Origin: Stagonosporopsis chrysanthemi | Lineage: Eukaryota > Ascomycota > Dothideomycetes > Pleosporales > Didymellaceae | Length of the DNA stretch: 64,000 bases | Reading direction: 5' to 3' | NCBI GenBank assembly: GCA_022560025.1 | Contig: JAFISE010000111.1 | Coordinates: 1 to 64,000 of the forward strand | Shown here: in pieces, positions 44,638 through 56,245 of the stretch | Position numbering within the stretch: position 1 is the stretch's first letter | Layout: every line of letters begins with the position of its first letter | The notes under the pieces: model-generated | What the model saw: the letters and a program-made list of their open reading frames with translations, nothing else | What the model was told of the DNA's origin: nothing | Database searches by the model: none | Made by a program: the position numbers and the translations under genes

Positions 44638-45942
44638 CTAGGCTTTCTCTACCGTCCACTGCAGCAACCTCCTCGTTTGTACGCCACGTTCACCACCCAT
44701 TAGATAGTCCACCAGCGGCTGATCATGACATTCGTTTTCAACGAACAATTCCTCTATCCTGGTACCATTGTGAATCTTGATCTTATCTCCAAACGCGACG
44801 ATGTCATCTATGAAGAGTTCGTCTTTCCCTCCAAGCAGCAAAATCGATTCTGCCGGCAGATTCTTCCACCAGGCGGGATCTGCATCTAATGGATGGTTGT
44901 ATTCGTTCCGACGAGCGTTGCCCATAAAGTGCTCTGAGAATATTTTAAGGGCGGGTCCTGATACGGAGTCCTTGTTCTTATTGCTCTTGAACGCTGCAGA
45001 TGTCTGGTCAAAAGTAACCCAGGGTGAGACAAGAACAATGCCCTTGAATTTACTGTCCATGACGAGATCCACGGGTATGCTAGGATCAGGATGCATGATG
45101 TGGGACATGACACCTAACGCAAGATTACCACCCGCAGAATCTCCACCCAGAATTACCTGCATTAGATCAGCATCACAAAATGAAAGAGATACTATACTGG
45201 AGTACTTGCCTGTGAAGGTGACCTTTTCATCTCGGTCAATATCTTTCGTACGGCTGCGGCACCTTGAATGAGCTGTTGTGGGTAAACAGCTTGCGGGGCA
45301 ATATCTATACGCAAGATCAACGGGTGAAGCCAGCAATCGTTAGCAGCAGGAACCATACCATATTGTGGTAAGAACACGGCAACGCTTTTTCCCGCGGCTC
45401 CCCCTTCCAACACAATGTCCCATAAGAGATCCAGGAGGCCTTTTGCAGCCATCAAGGTATAGCCACCTCCTATGACGAGTCAGCCTAAATGAAGCATCAA
45501 CAACCAGTGATGACGTGCCATGAAACCATATTACTACTATATCGGCATTGCTATCGCCCATCCAGCAACCCACAGTGTCGGCAAAGCTCACTACATGTGG
45601 TTCTAGACCTTTCTCTTTCATGAACGTGCTGTACACCTCAGATGTGGTAGGCGTGAACGGACTGCATGATTAGTGTGTATTCGCGAACCTGCAAAGCCAA
45701 CATTGAAGATGTACATACGTGATCAGGCCTCGTCTTGCAGTCAGAGCTGTAGCTTTCCTCAATACAGAGAACATCACATGGTCCCGATACTTTTTGGCGC
45801 CATCTTGACCACGAAGTCCTGCAGTAATGGTTGTTGCGACTAGGGTGAATAGGGTACCAACTATCGCACCAGACAAGACGATGTAGTCTATGATCGTCAA
45901 TTCTCGTTTTGCGTACATATTGATGGTGCGTTCTGCCGGCAA
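44638..45942 (-). CDS. Alpha/beta hydrolase (abhydrolase-3, esterase/deacetylase-like)
   Basis: Four exons (45942-45719, 45661-45519, 45469-45210, 45156-44638) sum to 1146 bases, or 381 residues. Intron 1 is GT-AG; introns 2 (donor GCACGT) and 3 (donor GCAAGT) are GC-AG, each with a CTRAY branch. Without them the reading frame and the motifs do not join. Residues about 18-42 form a membrane anchor. The oxyanion-hole HGGGYTL spans the second splice, and the nucleophile elbow GGDSAGG follows the third. Asp in GKDELF and His in ENECHDQPL complete the triad. This family hydrolyses esters or acetylated small molecules; substrate unknown. Confidence 0.85.
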
Positions 45943-46286
45943 CTAATTGGTGCCCTGATTTTCTCAGGTAACGTGGTCTATACGATCCTTATATAGTTTA
46001 GTATTGCCTACACTAGTACTGTGTAAAGGTCCGGGATGCATGCCTGTTATTCAAGTCCCAACGGTCAGACTTCGGTAAAACCGCCGGGAGCGGGTCGCTA
46101 CGGTCCCGGGACTCCGGCTTCACCAGGCCGCGCACACCACCGGATACTGCTTGTATAACATGACCCCACAATAAACATCATTACGATATGGATCTCAAAC
46201 TCTGTCGAGCGCTAGAACGACATAACAGGAGACCAAGGCTGTTGGCCCGGAATATCCAACTTATGATGCTGTGTTAGGGAAAGAAC
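45943..46286. promoter_or_regulatory. Upstream region of hydrolase with a GC-rich CGG/CCG cluster
   Basis: At 46073-46083 lies CGG-N5-CCG, followed by several CGGG/CCCG half-sites and the perfect 10-bp palindrome GTCCCGGGAC near 46103-46112. Inverted CGG triplets are what Zn(II)2Cys6 regulators bind. The cluster is 130-220 bases upstream of the hydrolase start, in otherwise AT-rich sequence. A hairpin role is also possible. Confidence 0.4.
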
Positions 46287-47018
46287 TCATTTCTGCAGTG
46301 CGACCGACTCGGCCTCGGGTCCTAGCCACTTGACGCTGATTCTCTCAGGCACAGCTCCTTCCATTCCAGTTTCACCCTTCGCTTGTCCCTTGAGCAAAAT
46401 CTTCACCAACCCAGCTGGGTTTTTGTCCAAAATGCCAATTCCCCGACCCGTCTTCTTATCCATGATCCACCGCTCTGCGCCGATAGAGATGTCATAATCT
46501 TTTCGCACGGGATCACCCATCACATTGCAGATAAAGTCCGGAACGTACAGCACATTGCTGAGTGTGATCTTGGAGTTCTTGGGGCCCACGTTCCTTTTCG
46601 CTGCGTTTCCGATGATCCTACGCACCTCAAGTTCGACGGACCCAATACCTTCCACAGTGTACGTCTTGTTGTCGTGCACGCTTGCGACCTGGGAGGTGAG
46701 GGGGGTGAACGTCGTGAACCAGTCTCGATTGGTCGCTATTCCTACATTGGAGTCGAAGGACCACACCCAGTCGATGTTGTAAGCTGCGCCTGAAGGTGGC
46801 ATTCCGTGGCTTTGCGCATTTATGGGATGCAGTATTAAATTGAGGTAATAGATGGCATCTCTGAACGTTTGGGCCACGCAGACTTGTTGAATTAGCGAGT
46901 GCTTCTTACCACAAGTAGCTAGCGCCATCGTCATAGCGGCTTCCGTTCCTGAGCAGACGACCCTTGTTACAAAGGTACTTCGACGGCCTTTCATCACCAC
47001 TTCAGCTCCGAGAGCCAT
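46287..47018 (-). CDS. Stand-alone copia-type protease-like protein
   Basis: A 243-residue intronless frame. The centre resembles the start of Ty1/copia pol: W-[VS]-F-D-S-N in place of the usual W-x-x-D-S-G-A, then a gap to VEGIGSVEL and KITLSNVLYVPDFICNV, which mirror the V-x-GxGxV and L-x-NVLYVP strands of the retropepsin-like fold and the lead into the GAG-pre-integrase region. No zinc knuckle, integrase or reverse transcriptase lies next to it. The Asp of the active site is kept but the following Gly-Ala is lost. It could be a relic or a domesticated piece. No LTRs were seen within 1 kb. Confidence 0.6.
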   Translation of the reverse strand: MALGAEVVMKGRRSTFVTRVVCSGTEAAMTMALATCGKKHSLIQQVCVAQTFRDAIYYLNLILHPINAQSHGMPPSGAAYNIDWVWSFDSNVGIATNRDWFTTFTPLTSQVASVHDNKTYTVEGIGSVELEVRRIIGNAAKRNVGPKNSKITLSNVLYVPDFICNVMGDPVRKDYDISIGAERWIMDKKTGRGIGILDKNPAGLVKILLKGQAKGETGMEGAVPERISVKWLGPEAESVALQK

Positions 47019-50000
47019 ATTCTAGCATCGCTACGAAAAGTCCTGTCCCATTATCTAGTTCCAGCGCCTTTTTGTTTATTCCCTTGGCTCTGGTAAACAC
47101 GTACGTGCTGGTCTTCCGAGTCCTTCCGAGATTACTAACCTGCCCACCGACATCTCTTGCTGATAATTTCATGTGTTTGATTGTCCTTGCTAAGCACTAG
47201 GCCTCCCCTTTCTCACGTTGCTACTTGCTTTAGCATTACAACAGCAAATAGACCTCACCGTTTCCCACACACTTCTAGAGGTTCTTAGTTAATCAGGTAA
47301 AGCTGTGAACAAGACCAATAGATACCATGCACCACTTTTCCCGCATATTATCGCTTTGAGCGACATTGAAGGCTTAGTTCTATATGAATGGTGCTGATGA
47401 CGTTTGCGGCATTGATGCCGCATACAACGGTTGTGTTGACGCTTGCAGTGTAAGAGACACAAGCATCTCTGCTCCACGGGCGATGGGCAATTCAACACCA
47501 CACTCCGCACTTTCCTGGAACTGGAATGGGAATTAGTCTTGTTAAAAATTCACGACTGTGGCTTGGCTTTTATTGCTGCTTGGTCTCCTACTGTATAGGG
47601 GACCGAGGCACCTCCCTAATAAGTATTTGGCACATCTTGAGTACATTTGAACAACGGCAGCCGCTCCCATAACCGACGGTATTTGGCAAGTAGTCATGTG
47701 CTGAATCAATGTGGCAGAAGCTGGGATCAGTACCTAGAAACCATGTTCACGATGTTGGCAGTGTCGGTCGGATTTCGCAAAGAAAACACTCACCACGATG
47801 AATTGAATCTGGAGAAGTAAACCATTGTTACTCGCTCGCTTACGCGAATCAGGAGGCAAGAGACGCCGTTGACTCGCGAAACTATCTGTCTGAGGTCTGT
47901 AGGTTGCAAAGCACTCATATAATTCAAGCGCACCATCTGAGTCACTTTGTGAACTACCACAAGATCGGTCCTTAGAAGCGGCAAGAACTGTTAAGATTGA
48001 ATTGCAAAGTATACGACGCACTGGAGAGCAACAAGTTGGACAACTCGCAGGGGACTAATTGTTTTGATGAGACCGTCACCCACAAGTTGACTTTTTACTC
48101 TAACTTTAAACTTGGATAGAAACCTGGATCATGTGAGGGTTAGTAGGACAGTTTTGCGTGCAAGGTATCTATGGAAAAGCCGACCGCAGCATCCAAAGTG
48201 AACTACACGATTCATTGCTTTTGTTGGAAGCTTGTAGCAATAACATCCATTACAATGCACATCCCAACATGTCTCTCGCATGGACGGCCGCACTAGCGAT
48301 TGACATCAAGACCTGCCTTGCTCCAAACTGGCGATAGCTGCTTCCTGAGGCAAACAGTGCCCCATCGCGCATGACCCTAGCACCCTAGCACCTTCAGACC
48401 TGACGAACGCACTACTCATGCGCGATGGATCGTGCCGTCATAGTGGCTACCGCGAGCAGCTGCAGGTTGCGCATGTTGTGCCTCAGTCCGAGATCGCTTA
48501 GGGTGACTATACACGCGTGCCTCTCGGGGAAGCTGAAGAGCCTTTGTGTGGAACGCACTTGCCACATCGGAACCTAGAGCAACAAGGGTGAGGTTATGTT
48601 GGCGCCACGCTGCGGACGTCAATCTTCGTGTGGTCAGGTGACAAGGCCGCTTGTATACGTAGACTTATATTGTCACCAGCGTCGCATAATGGTAAGATTC
48701 TCTCAGCTGCATGAGCTTCAGGCGTTACATAGAGGCGTGGAAAAGAGCTGTTCCCAGATTGCACATAGAGTAGGGTGACTATCGACCCGTCAAGAAGAGA
48801 TGTGATCTCTGTACCCCTCCTCTGTATATCATTGCAGCATGGGGCAATATACGACAACGAGACCTTTGGGTTCTTCTTGCATGGTGCCGCACTCTAGCAT
48901 GTTCCACTCGCGAACCGGAGACGATCACATGTCGCAGAAACCATTGCTAGACACACCCTGATTCTACATCTACACAAAGTGCAGCTTCTTAGCTCTATGA
49001 CAAAGGACTGTCTGAGCAGTTCGATGTCCTGAATTATCGCATTGGCACAACTATAGACAGGTTATTGTACTAAAGACACCGGCGCGGAAGCTCAATTGTT
49101 TTGCTTGTTATCAGAATGATCCGTACATGGCTGGAATGCATGTGTATGCTGCCAGTCTTACCTGACTGCTTGTAGTAGCTGAAGGAGGAGGGCGTTCTCG
49201 ATGTGGCAGGAAAATCAGCAAATCAGTGCGGAAGACTAGGAAGACTAGGGCTTTGAGACGGCAGCAGCTGTCAAGGTAGCGAAGATTCAGTGCAAAGAGG
49301 ACATCGAGGCTGCTCTCTGTAAAGTAAAATGTTAGGAGCTCCATTTCCAATCTGATCTGGGCCCGCCATTAGATTGCTCCATGGTTTCTTCCAGCACGGA
49401 CATCCAAGGTTGATTAGAGGATGGAGATCGCAACATGGTTGTTCGGTTGTTTACTGACATGGATAACGCTGAAAAAGAGGAAGCAATCGTGTTGTGGCGA
49501 GCGCTTGTGCACGGGGAGATGTGGGTTCCTCCTCTGGTTTGGGTACTTGCGATCTATCTAACATAATGCTGCGATTTTTAGGCACGTGTGCCAATCATTA
49601 AGCATGTACGCCGGGAGGTCCATATAATCTAAGCGTGGCCAAGATTACACCATCGCTGCACTGGAGGCTGATGCAGGTAAGCTGAAGCGGAAAATACTCG
49701 TATCGTATTAGAGCAACGGAGAGTCCCAGTGGCGCGCGTGTACTATTACTCGAGCGCGAATCAGCTTGATGTAGGTCCAATATCACCTCACATAGTGAGC
49801 TACAGGTAGATCCCGGACAAGAGTAGCTCTACGCTACAATTGGGACAGGAAGTCAGCCCGCCTTGCAATGAATATAGACAGCATTCAATAACCACCAAGT
49901 GGAGACGGTGAGTAAGGCAGATAGTCGAACAGGCGACTTGGAACTGAAGTGGGGCGGCGCGGATCAACGTCTTGCCGTTCCCGCCCCCAACTCTAGCCGC

Positions 50001-50228
50001 CGCTCCCCACTGCCGCGATTCCATCTCGGCCTATCATAGGGGCTGCTGTCAGCGCACTGCCAGGCAGGCGGGATGAGTGTATGTGACGGGTACTGTTGCT
50101 TCAGCCTGATCACGATGCTTGCATTCCCTCTTGTACTCCTCAGCTCGCTCGCGCCTGAGGACACGACCTTTTTCAGCGCGGGCTAGCACCACTTCAGCTG
50201 CCATATCTCTCTTGCATAGCACTTCCAG
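47019..50228. other. 3.2-kb gene-poor stretch
   Basis: Frames are all under 100 codons and lack domains. There is a direct CACCCTAG-type doublet near 48380. It precedes the broken NLR gene, so its right end includes that gene's promoter. I see no transposon ends. Confidence 0.5.
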
Positions 50229-53200
50229 ATGGCTCTCCGCTGCGAAGACTACACCGTAGGATGGGTCTGCGCCCTCTCAGTTGAGCTGGCAGCCGCGGAG
50301 GAGATGCTCAACGAAGAACACGAGACGCCCGAGTACGACGCGCACGACACGAACATCTACACATGTGGAAGAGTTGGCGAACACAACATCGTGATTGCTT
50401 GCCTGCCTGAACGCCAGATGGGCACCAACTCAGTGGCAGCAGTCGCTGTGCGGATGAAGTCCACTTTCCCCTCAACCCGCTTCTGTCTACTGGTTGGGGT
50501 CGGAGGCGGTGTTCCTAGCGAGGAGGCAGACGTCAGACTTGGTGATGTTGTGGTCAGCAAGCCACACGAAACGCACGGAGGAGTGGTGCAGTACGATTTT
50601 GGGAAGTCCACCACGACTGGGTTTGAGCGAGTAGGCTCGCTCAACTCGCCGCCTGCGATACTCCTTGGCGCTGTCTCGAAAGTGCGGGCTAAGCACATAA
50701 GGGGGAGAGGCAAGCTATTGGAGTATCTTTCTAACCTGCCCGACTTTGGGCGCGAAGCTGCTGGCCCAGACGTTCTCTTTGAAGCAGAGTACAGCCATGG
50801 GGAAGGGCCTACATGTAGAGCGTGTAGTGAAGACCGTTCAGTAGCTCGTGAAGCAAGACGGCAGGAAGTAGTAGTACATTACGGAACGATTGCGTCTGGC
50901 AATCATGTTATAAAGACCGCTGCAGAGAGCAGAGAGAGATGGGCTCAGCGCAGATCTTGGCGGCGTGCTGTGCTTTGAGATGGAAGCAGCAGGCCTCATA
51001 AACAGCTTCCCGTGTCTTGTAATCCGAGGCATTTGCGACTACGCCGACTCGCGCAAGAACAAGCAGTGGCAGTTGTACGCTGCAGGGACAGCGGCGGCGT
51101 ACACAAAGGAACTGCTATTGATGATTCCGTCGGACAAGGTGCAAGCAGAGAAGAAGATTGTCGAAGTGCTCTCTGGTTAGTCGGCAGGTCTTTCTTAGTT
51201 ATCAAGCAAACTTAAGCTAATGCTTTCAAACATACCAGACCTCCAAGAAACCGCAACAAAGCGTCAGGTAATTGCTGAAGACCATCGAAGCATTGCAAAG
51301 AAGTCGCTCAGACTTCAGCAAACGGTCCGCGAGCAGGGGTTGCCTGACCGCCAAACGGAGTGTCTTCAGTTGTTTCGTCTTACCGAGAGCACTAGGGATG
51401 CCACCTACGAGTGGTACAAAGATCGTGTAGAAGACCGAATAGACGGCACGTGCAACTGGTTTCTTCAACACGCCCACTTCCAGAAATGGCTTGCACAAGT
51501 CTCTGGGCCACTACTAGTCTCCGCAGATCCTGGCTGTGGGAAGTCGGTCTTGGCGAAATACTCAGTCAACCATGTCTTGCCAGAGTCGGCGACTGTCTGC
51601 TATTACTTTTTCAAAGATCAGGATCAAAGCACAGTCTGTCAAGCGCTCTGCGCGCTGCTGCACCAGCTTTTCTCCCAGAAGCCAGGTTTGCTCAAGCACG
51701 CCATGAGACAGTATGAGCAGGATGGCAAGGGTCTAGTCCACTCAACGAAGTCGCTCTGGACAGTCTTAGAAAGCGCCGTATCGGACGGTCAAGCAGGACC
51801 TGTCATCATAGTCCTAAATGCTCTGGATGAGTGTGCCGAGTCAGAGTTTAAGGATCTGATGCGCAACATCGAGGGCCACTCACGCGAAAATCTGTCGAGT
51901 TGTTGTGCGCTGAGATATGTTATGACCAGCCGCCCGTACGAGCAGATCGTAGGGAGATTCCAGGGCCTACTCAAGTCGTTTCCGCGTGTCCATATACCCG
52001 GGGAAGAGGAATCTGATACAATCAGTCAAGAGGTAAACCATGTCATCAACTACCGCGTTGAGAGGATGGCAGAAGAGAAGGAGTTTGCAGAGAATGTCAA
52101 GGCTGAGCTAGCGCGGGCACTGCTCACTGCTGAACATCGCACCTACCTTTGGGTGTATCTAGTGTTTGACCACCTGGAGTGTGAAGGTTTTCAGCAGACA
52201 AGAAGGGGGATTCATTCCGCCGTAAAATCGCTTCCTACAAATGTCAACGAGGCATATGAGAAGATTTTGATCAGATCCAAACATCAGTCGACCGTTCGGA
52301 AAGCCTTGGCTATCATACTGGCTGCCAGCCGTCCTTTGACAATCTCAGAATTCAACGTTGCCATGGAGCTGGACGACACCATACACACGGTCCAGAAACT
52401 CGATCTCGAGAAAGACGAGAAGTTCAAGACGCGCATCAGGAGGTTATGTGGGCTGTTTGTCTCAGTCCACCACAACAAAGTCTACTTTCTTCACTAACTG
52501 CTCGCGAATTTCTCCTGGGAGATTTGACGCATACTGACTTGGTTCCCCAAGGGAAGCAATGGCAGCACTCAATTACAATGCACAGCGAGCACAAGATACT
52601 GGCGGAATGCTGTATGCGTTTAATCAGCCTCTTCAACTCTGCGGCGAGTTCGTCGACAGACAAGACTGGTTCGGAAGGCTATAATCACAACAGACATGCC
52701 TTCTTCGCCTATTCTGGACGATACTGACCAATGCATTACCGCGAGGCTCAGTTCGAGAGCGACAGGGCTGTGGCATTGATGAATCTTGTGATCCAGATAT
52801 CGGATCTACACTCAATATGCTATCCGAAATGGCTCACAGAACATTCAACACCTGCATACTCTAAACCTCCTGACTTCCATTCTCAACTTATACTAGTGTC
52901 ATTCTTTGGACACTATCAGATAGTTAAAATGCTGCTCGACAGAGGCGCCGACGTCAACAGGCAGGGTGGAGACTACGGCAACGCACTGTACGCAGCTTCA
53001 ATTGAAGGCCACGAGCAGGTTGTCAGGATGCTGCTTAACAAAGGCGCCGATGTTAACGCGCAGGGTGGACACTACGGCAACGCACTCCAAGCGGCTTCAG
53101 CTTTAGGACACAAAGATGTCTCTACACTCCTATCTCGAATGGGCGCAGTCAAACCCGAATCACCTTTGTCTACAGAATTTGGCGATGGACGTGTGGCTAA

Positions 53201-56200
53201 TGGCGCGTTCACTGACTCTGGATATGGATCTAGGATATCTAAAATTGTCGAAAAAACCTCGACTTCGGAAGCAGAAATGGACAGTGAAGGGTCCGTTTAC
53301 TCTGCCCTGAGCATATCCGAATCTGGCAACTCCGGATATGTTTCCGAGATAGCTCAGAATCTTCTAAAACACCTTGACTTTGACTCACTCGACAGTCAAA
53401 GTCTGGAGCGAATCTATGACGTTCTCCCCGATCACCTGAAAGCTCTTGCCCTCAAACTTGGGTATGGCACGTAGGTCAAGGAGCATCGTGAAACCATGGT
53501 TTTCATTTGCCAGTCTCGAAAGTAAGTGGTTTGCCGCAACCACACCCATGGTAGTTCTATGTGATACTAATTCCATCTCTGCAGTCATGTTGTGGAATTC
53601 TTGAGAGATGCCTTAGCCCATTCTCGTGGCAGAACCCCTGCCCAAGTTGACAAAACCTCCATCGTTCAAAGCTGGCAACAGAACCAAGAGGGTACTACCT
53701 ACGATGCCGTGGATTTACCTATGCCAAATCCGGAAGAGAGCAACATTCATGGGACGCAAAGCTTCGTAGATATCAATTCGCCGGAAGAGCACATTGATCC
53801 CTACTTGGGGAACGACGACCCAGAAGATGAGGAGGATGATAACGCAGACGATGAACACAATCCTACGAAGAGACTCTCTCGGTATGGGAAACTTGTTGTG
53901 GAAGCTCCAGCTTATCAGTGGCTTCTCTCCAGCCTGAAACGTGAGTATCAGTTGATGTGCGCTGAGGCAAACATCATGAAAGCTATCAGGCAAGAGATTA
54001 TCCATCATCTTCCCTCTCCTCGCAAAATAAGCAGGAGTCGGCCAGCGGACGCGTATACAGTCACATTCCAGGTCAATTGGGATCCTTTCGCCTTTCTCTC
54101 GGAGCAGGGTCATAGAGAGGATGCGGACAAGGTTATCGAAACGGTCGTCGCTCTCACTGGGTCTAATCGGGATGCTCAGGCACAAACATGCATAGAGTAC
54201 CCATGTCAAACCTGGTCCCAAACGGGAAAACAGATCATCAGCCTCATAAAAACCGTGATGCGCAAGAGTGACAAGCAACACTATTGTAAGTGGTCATGCC
54301 TCTTTGCAAGATGCTGGTGTGTTAATATGTCGCAGTGAGTGCAAGCAGTGCGGGAAGATTTGAGGATTGAACTGAGGTTGTATTGTGCGAAGCTACGAAC
54401 AGTATGTATACATGGGTAGCTGTAAACAGCGCTAGTGCAGGAGAGGCAGCCTCGTCTCACCACAGGTGAGGTGCATCTGCACGTGAGGCAAGAGAGACTC
54501 CAAATCGTGACATAATAAGATGCTCCTAGACGATTTCCCAGACAACACAAAGCTAGTTGCTTGGATATCAAAGCCTTACTTTGTGATCGAAGCGACTGGA
54601 ACGGCGTACTCTGTTGCCGAAATTGGCGAGCAGTTTGCATGGATCGGTGCTGCCCTCCGCTCATCTCCCGCTGATTCAGTAGTTATCTACTGTAAACCTC
54701 GACTTAGAAGAGATTTACGAGGCGAACTCTGGCAGCTTGACCAAAACTGCTGTCAAAGCCTGTATCGGTGTCAGCCTTGACTTTAAGTTCGACTCCGATG
54801 TAGAACAGGACGAGGAGCGGCCAGACGGAATTCAATGTCAATGTTGGCATGACATGTTTCAGAACCCAGTCGTTGTACGAGGCTTCCCTATATTGCGCAG
54901 ACCAGAGCCTGATACAAGCCTTGAGATTCCCCTCAACATGATGGCAGGTTTGATCGGCACACAATGCGCTAACATGTTCAATGGGAAGTTGTTCATCAAA
55001 GGGTTTGCCTCAATGTTAGTGCCAGCACATTTCAGTGATGGTGTGATCCTTTGGCACTTTCTGCAGCAAAGAGGGGGTTCCCGGATCTCATATACAGTCA
55101 ACCACGGTGTTCATGCGGATAATGTTAATATCTCCGACTTGTTTGACACTCGACACATCGTTGGGTGGAGTTCTAGAGTAAATAACTACATTGGTAAGAG
55201 CAGATCCGACTTAATTCCCCGTATCTCAATTTGATCTCAGTTTGCTGTAGGGTCGGCTTGTGCAACATACCCGGTGGAAGGCTCAGGCCTGGGAATCCTC
55301 AGTACAGGATGCGAGCTCTTACCTGTGGCGATGTCCAGAGGTGAGCCGATACACGGCGGTAGCTCGTACACTCTCAGTGCAAGAGATGTGTCACGCTGCG
55401 TCCGCCAGAAGACCTATCAAGAGATTTTCAAGGTCATGCACCGGCGATATGTGGTTCTATGGGACGACTCAACAAGGCGGGGCTGGTTGGCGAACGGCAC
55501 TACTGCACTGTTACACCTCGTCCGCGCTTGCCTAAGATCTCGCGCGAGAACAACACCTAAGTCTATGTTCGCGTTCGAATGGGTAGCGTTCCGGGACGCT
55601 GAACAACCTTACACAGCCGAATCGGCCTTTGAAGTGCTTACAAACGAGCACAATAGGGCGTTGCCGGTCTACAGACGGACACCCGGGCAAAACGACCAGA
55701 GTGATAGCTTACTGGGGTACCAAATCAACACTCTCTACGAGATGTTGGAGAAGTTGATGGACCACCAGGACTGGTTTGTCGAAACATACCGTCAAAGACC
55801 TGGTAACGAGGCTTTTGCACATCTAGAAGGTTGGGACTTCAACGATGTAGCGGTCGATACAAGCGTACTGTCTCCTCGTACTGCGAGATTCGGTACACTG
55901 GGCAAAAGCTGGCCTGCGTTGGTCCAATCTGTTCGCGCTGTCACCTTGTTTGGTCGTGACTTTGGCGAGATGATGGTTCCAGACTCAGATTCAAACCATT
56001 GGTGCTGCGATGAGATCCGAGTCCAAATTAACCGAGATCTTCTTGCTGTCCTGATCTTCGATCTCAAGATGATGATGACAAACTATGGCGGAAGCCAGTC
56101 AACAATTCCCAGGAATTTAACAACCAGCATCGCGTGGCCCGGCTCAACCGGAATTTTCGACACATGCATCTGTGCGGATTCTAGCCCCGAAAGACGCGTT

Positions 56201-56245
56201 GACAGAATTCAGGTTCTGTACCATAAGAACTCTGATCACTACTGA
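50229..56245 (+). pseudogene. Broken NLR-type gene: PNP-like, NACHT, ankyrin and long C-terminal region
   Basis: From ATG 50229 a PNP_UDP-type domain (YTVGWVCAL, GVGGGVP, CFEMEAAGL, VIRGICDYADS) is followed, after an intron at 51176-51238, by a NACHT domain (Walker A DPGCGKSVLAKY, Walker B VLNALDEC), then two ankyrin repeats (GADVNRQGG, GADVNAQGG). In frame with these comes a C-terminal region (SGYGS, YQWLLSSLKREY, LEGWDFNDV, TLFGRDFGEM) known to me only as a fungal family of unknown function. Lesions: a 7-bp duplication GCAGAGA (50922-50935), a one-base loss near 52494 with TAA, TGA at 52726-52728, TAG at 53472-53474, an LTR at 54328, and a frame change near 54712. Other introns: 53522-53584, 55194-55250. 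Intact relatives act as non-self sensors. Confidence 0.8.
54328..54512 (+). mobile_element. Solo LTR, family 2 (185 bp), inside the NLR relic
   Basis: The element starts TGTCGCAGTG and ends AATCGTGACA, with TG...CA ends and an imperfect inverted repeat. The 5-bp target copy TAATA flanks it (54323-54327 and 54513-54517). A close copy lies at 62598-62783. It sits just after a GTAAGT donor-like site at 54286, so it may have landed in an intron of the NLR-type gene; I could not make the reading frame join cleanly across it. Confidence 0.85.

Noticed and set aside
53471..53584. Long intron starting at GTAGGT after the ankyrin region
   Set aside because: The sequence between 53475 and 53521 translates to a family-like segment (HRETMVFICQ), so the TAG at 53472 is better seen as a premature stop and the intron as 53522-53584.
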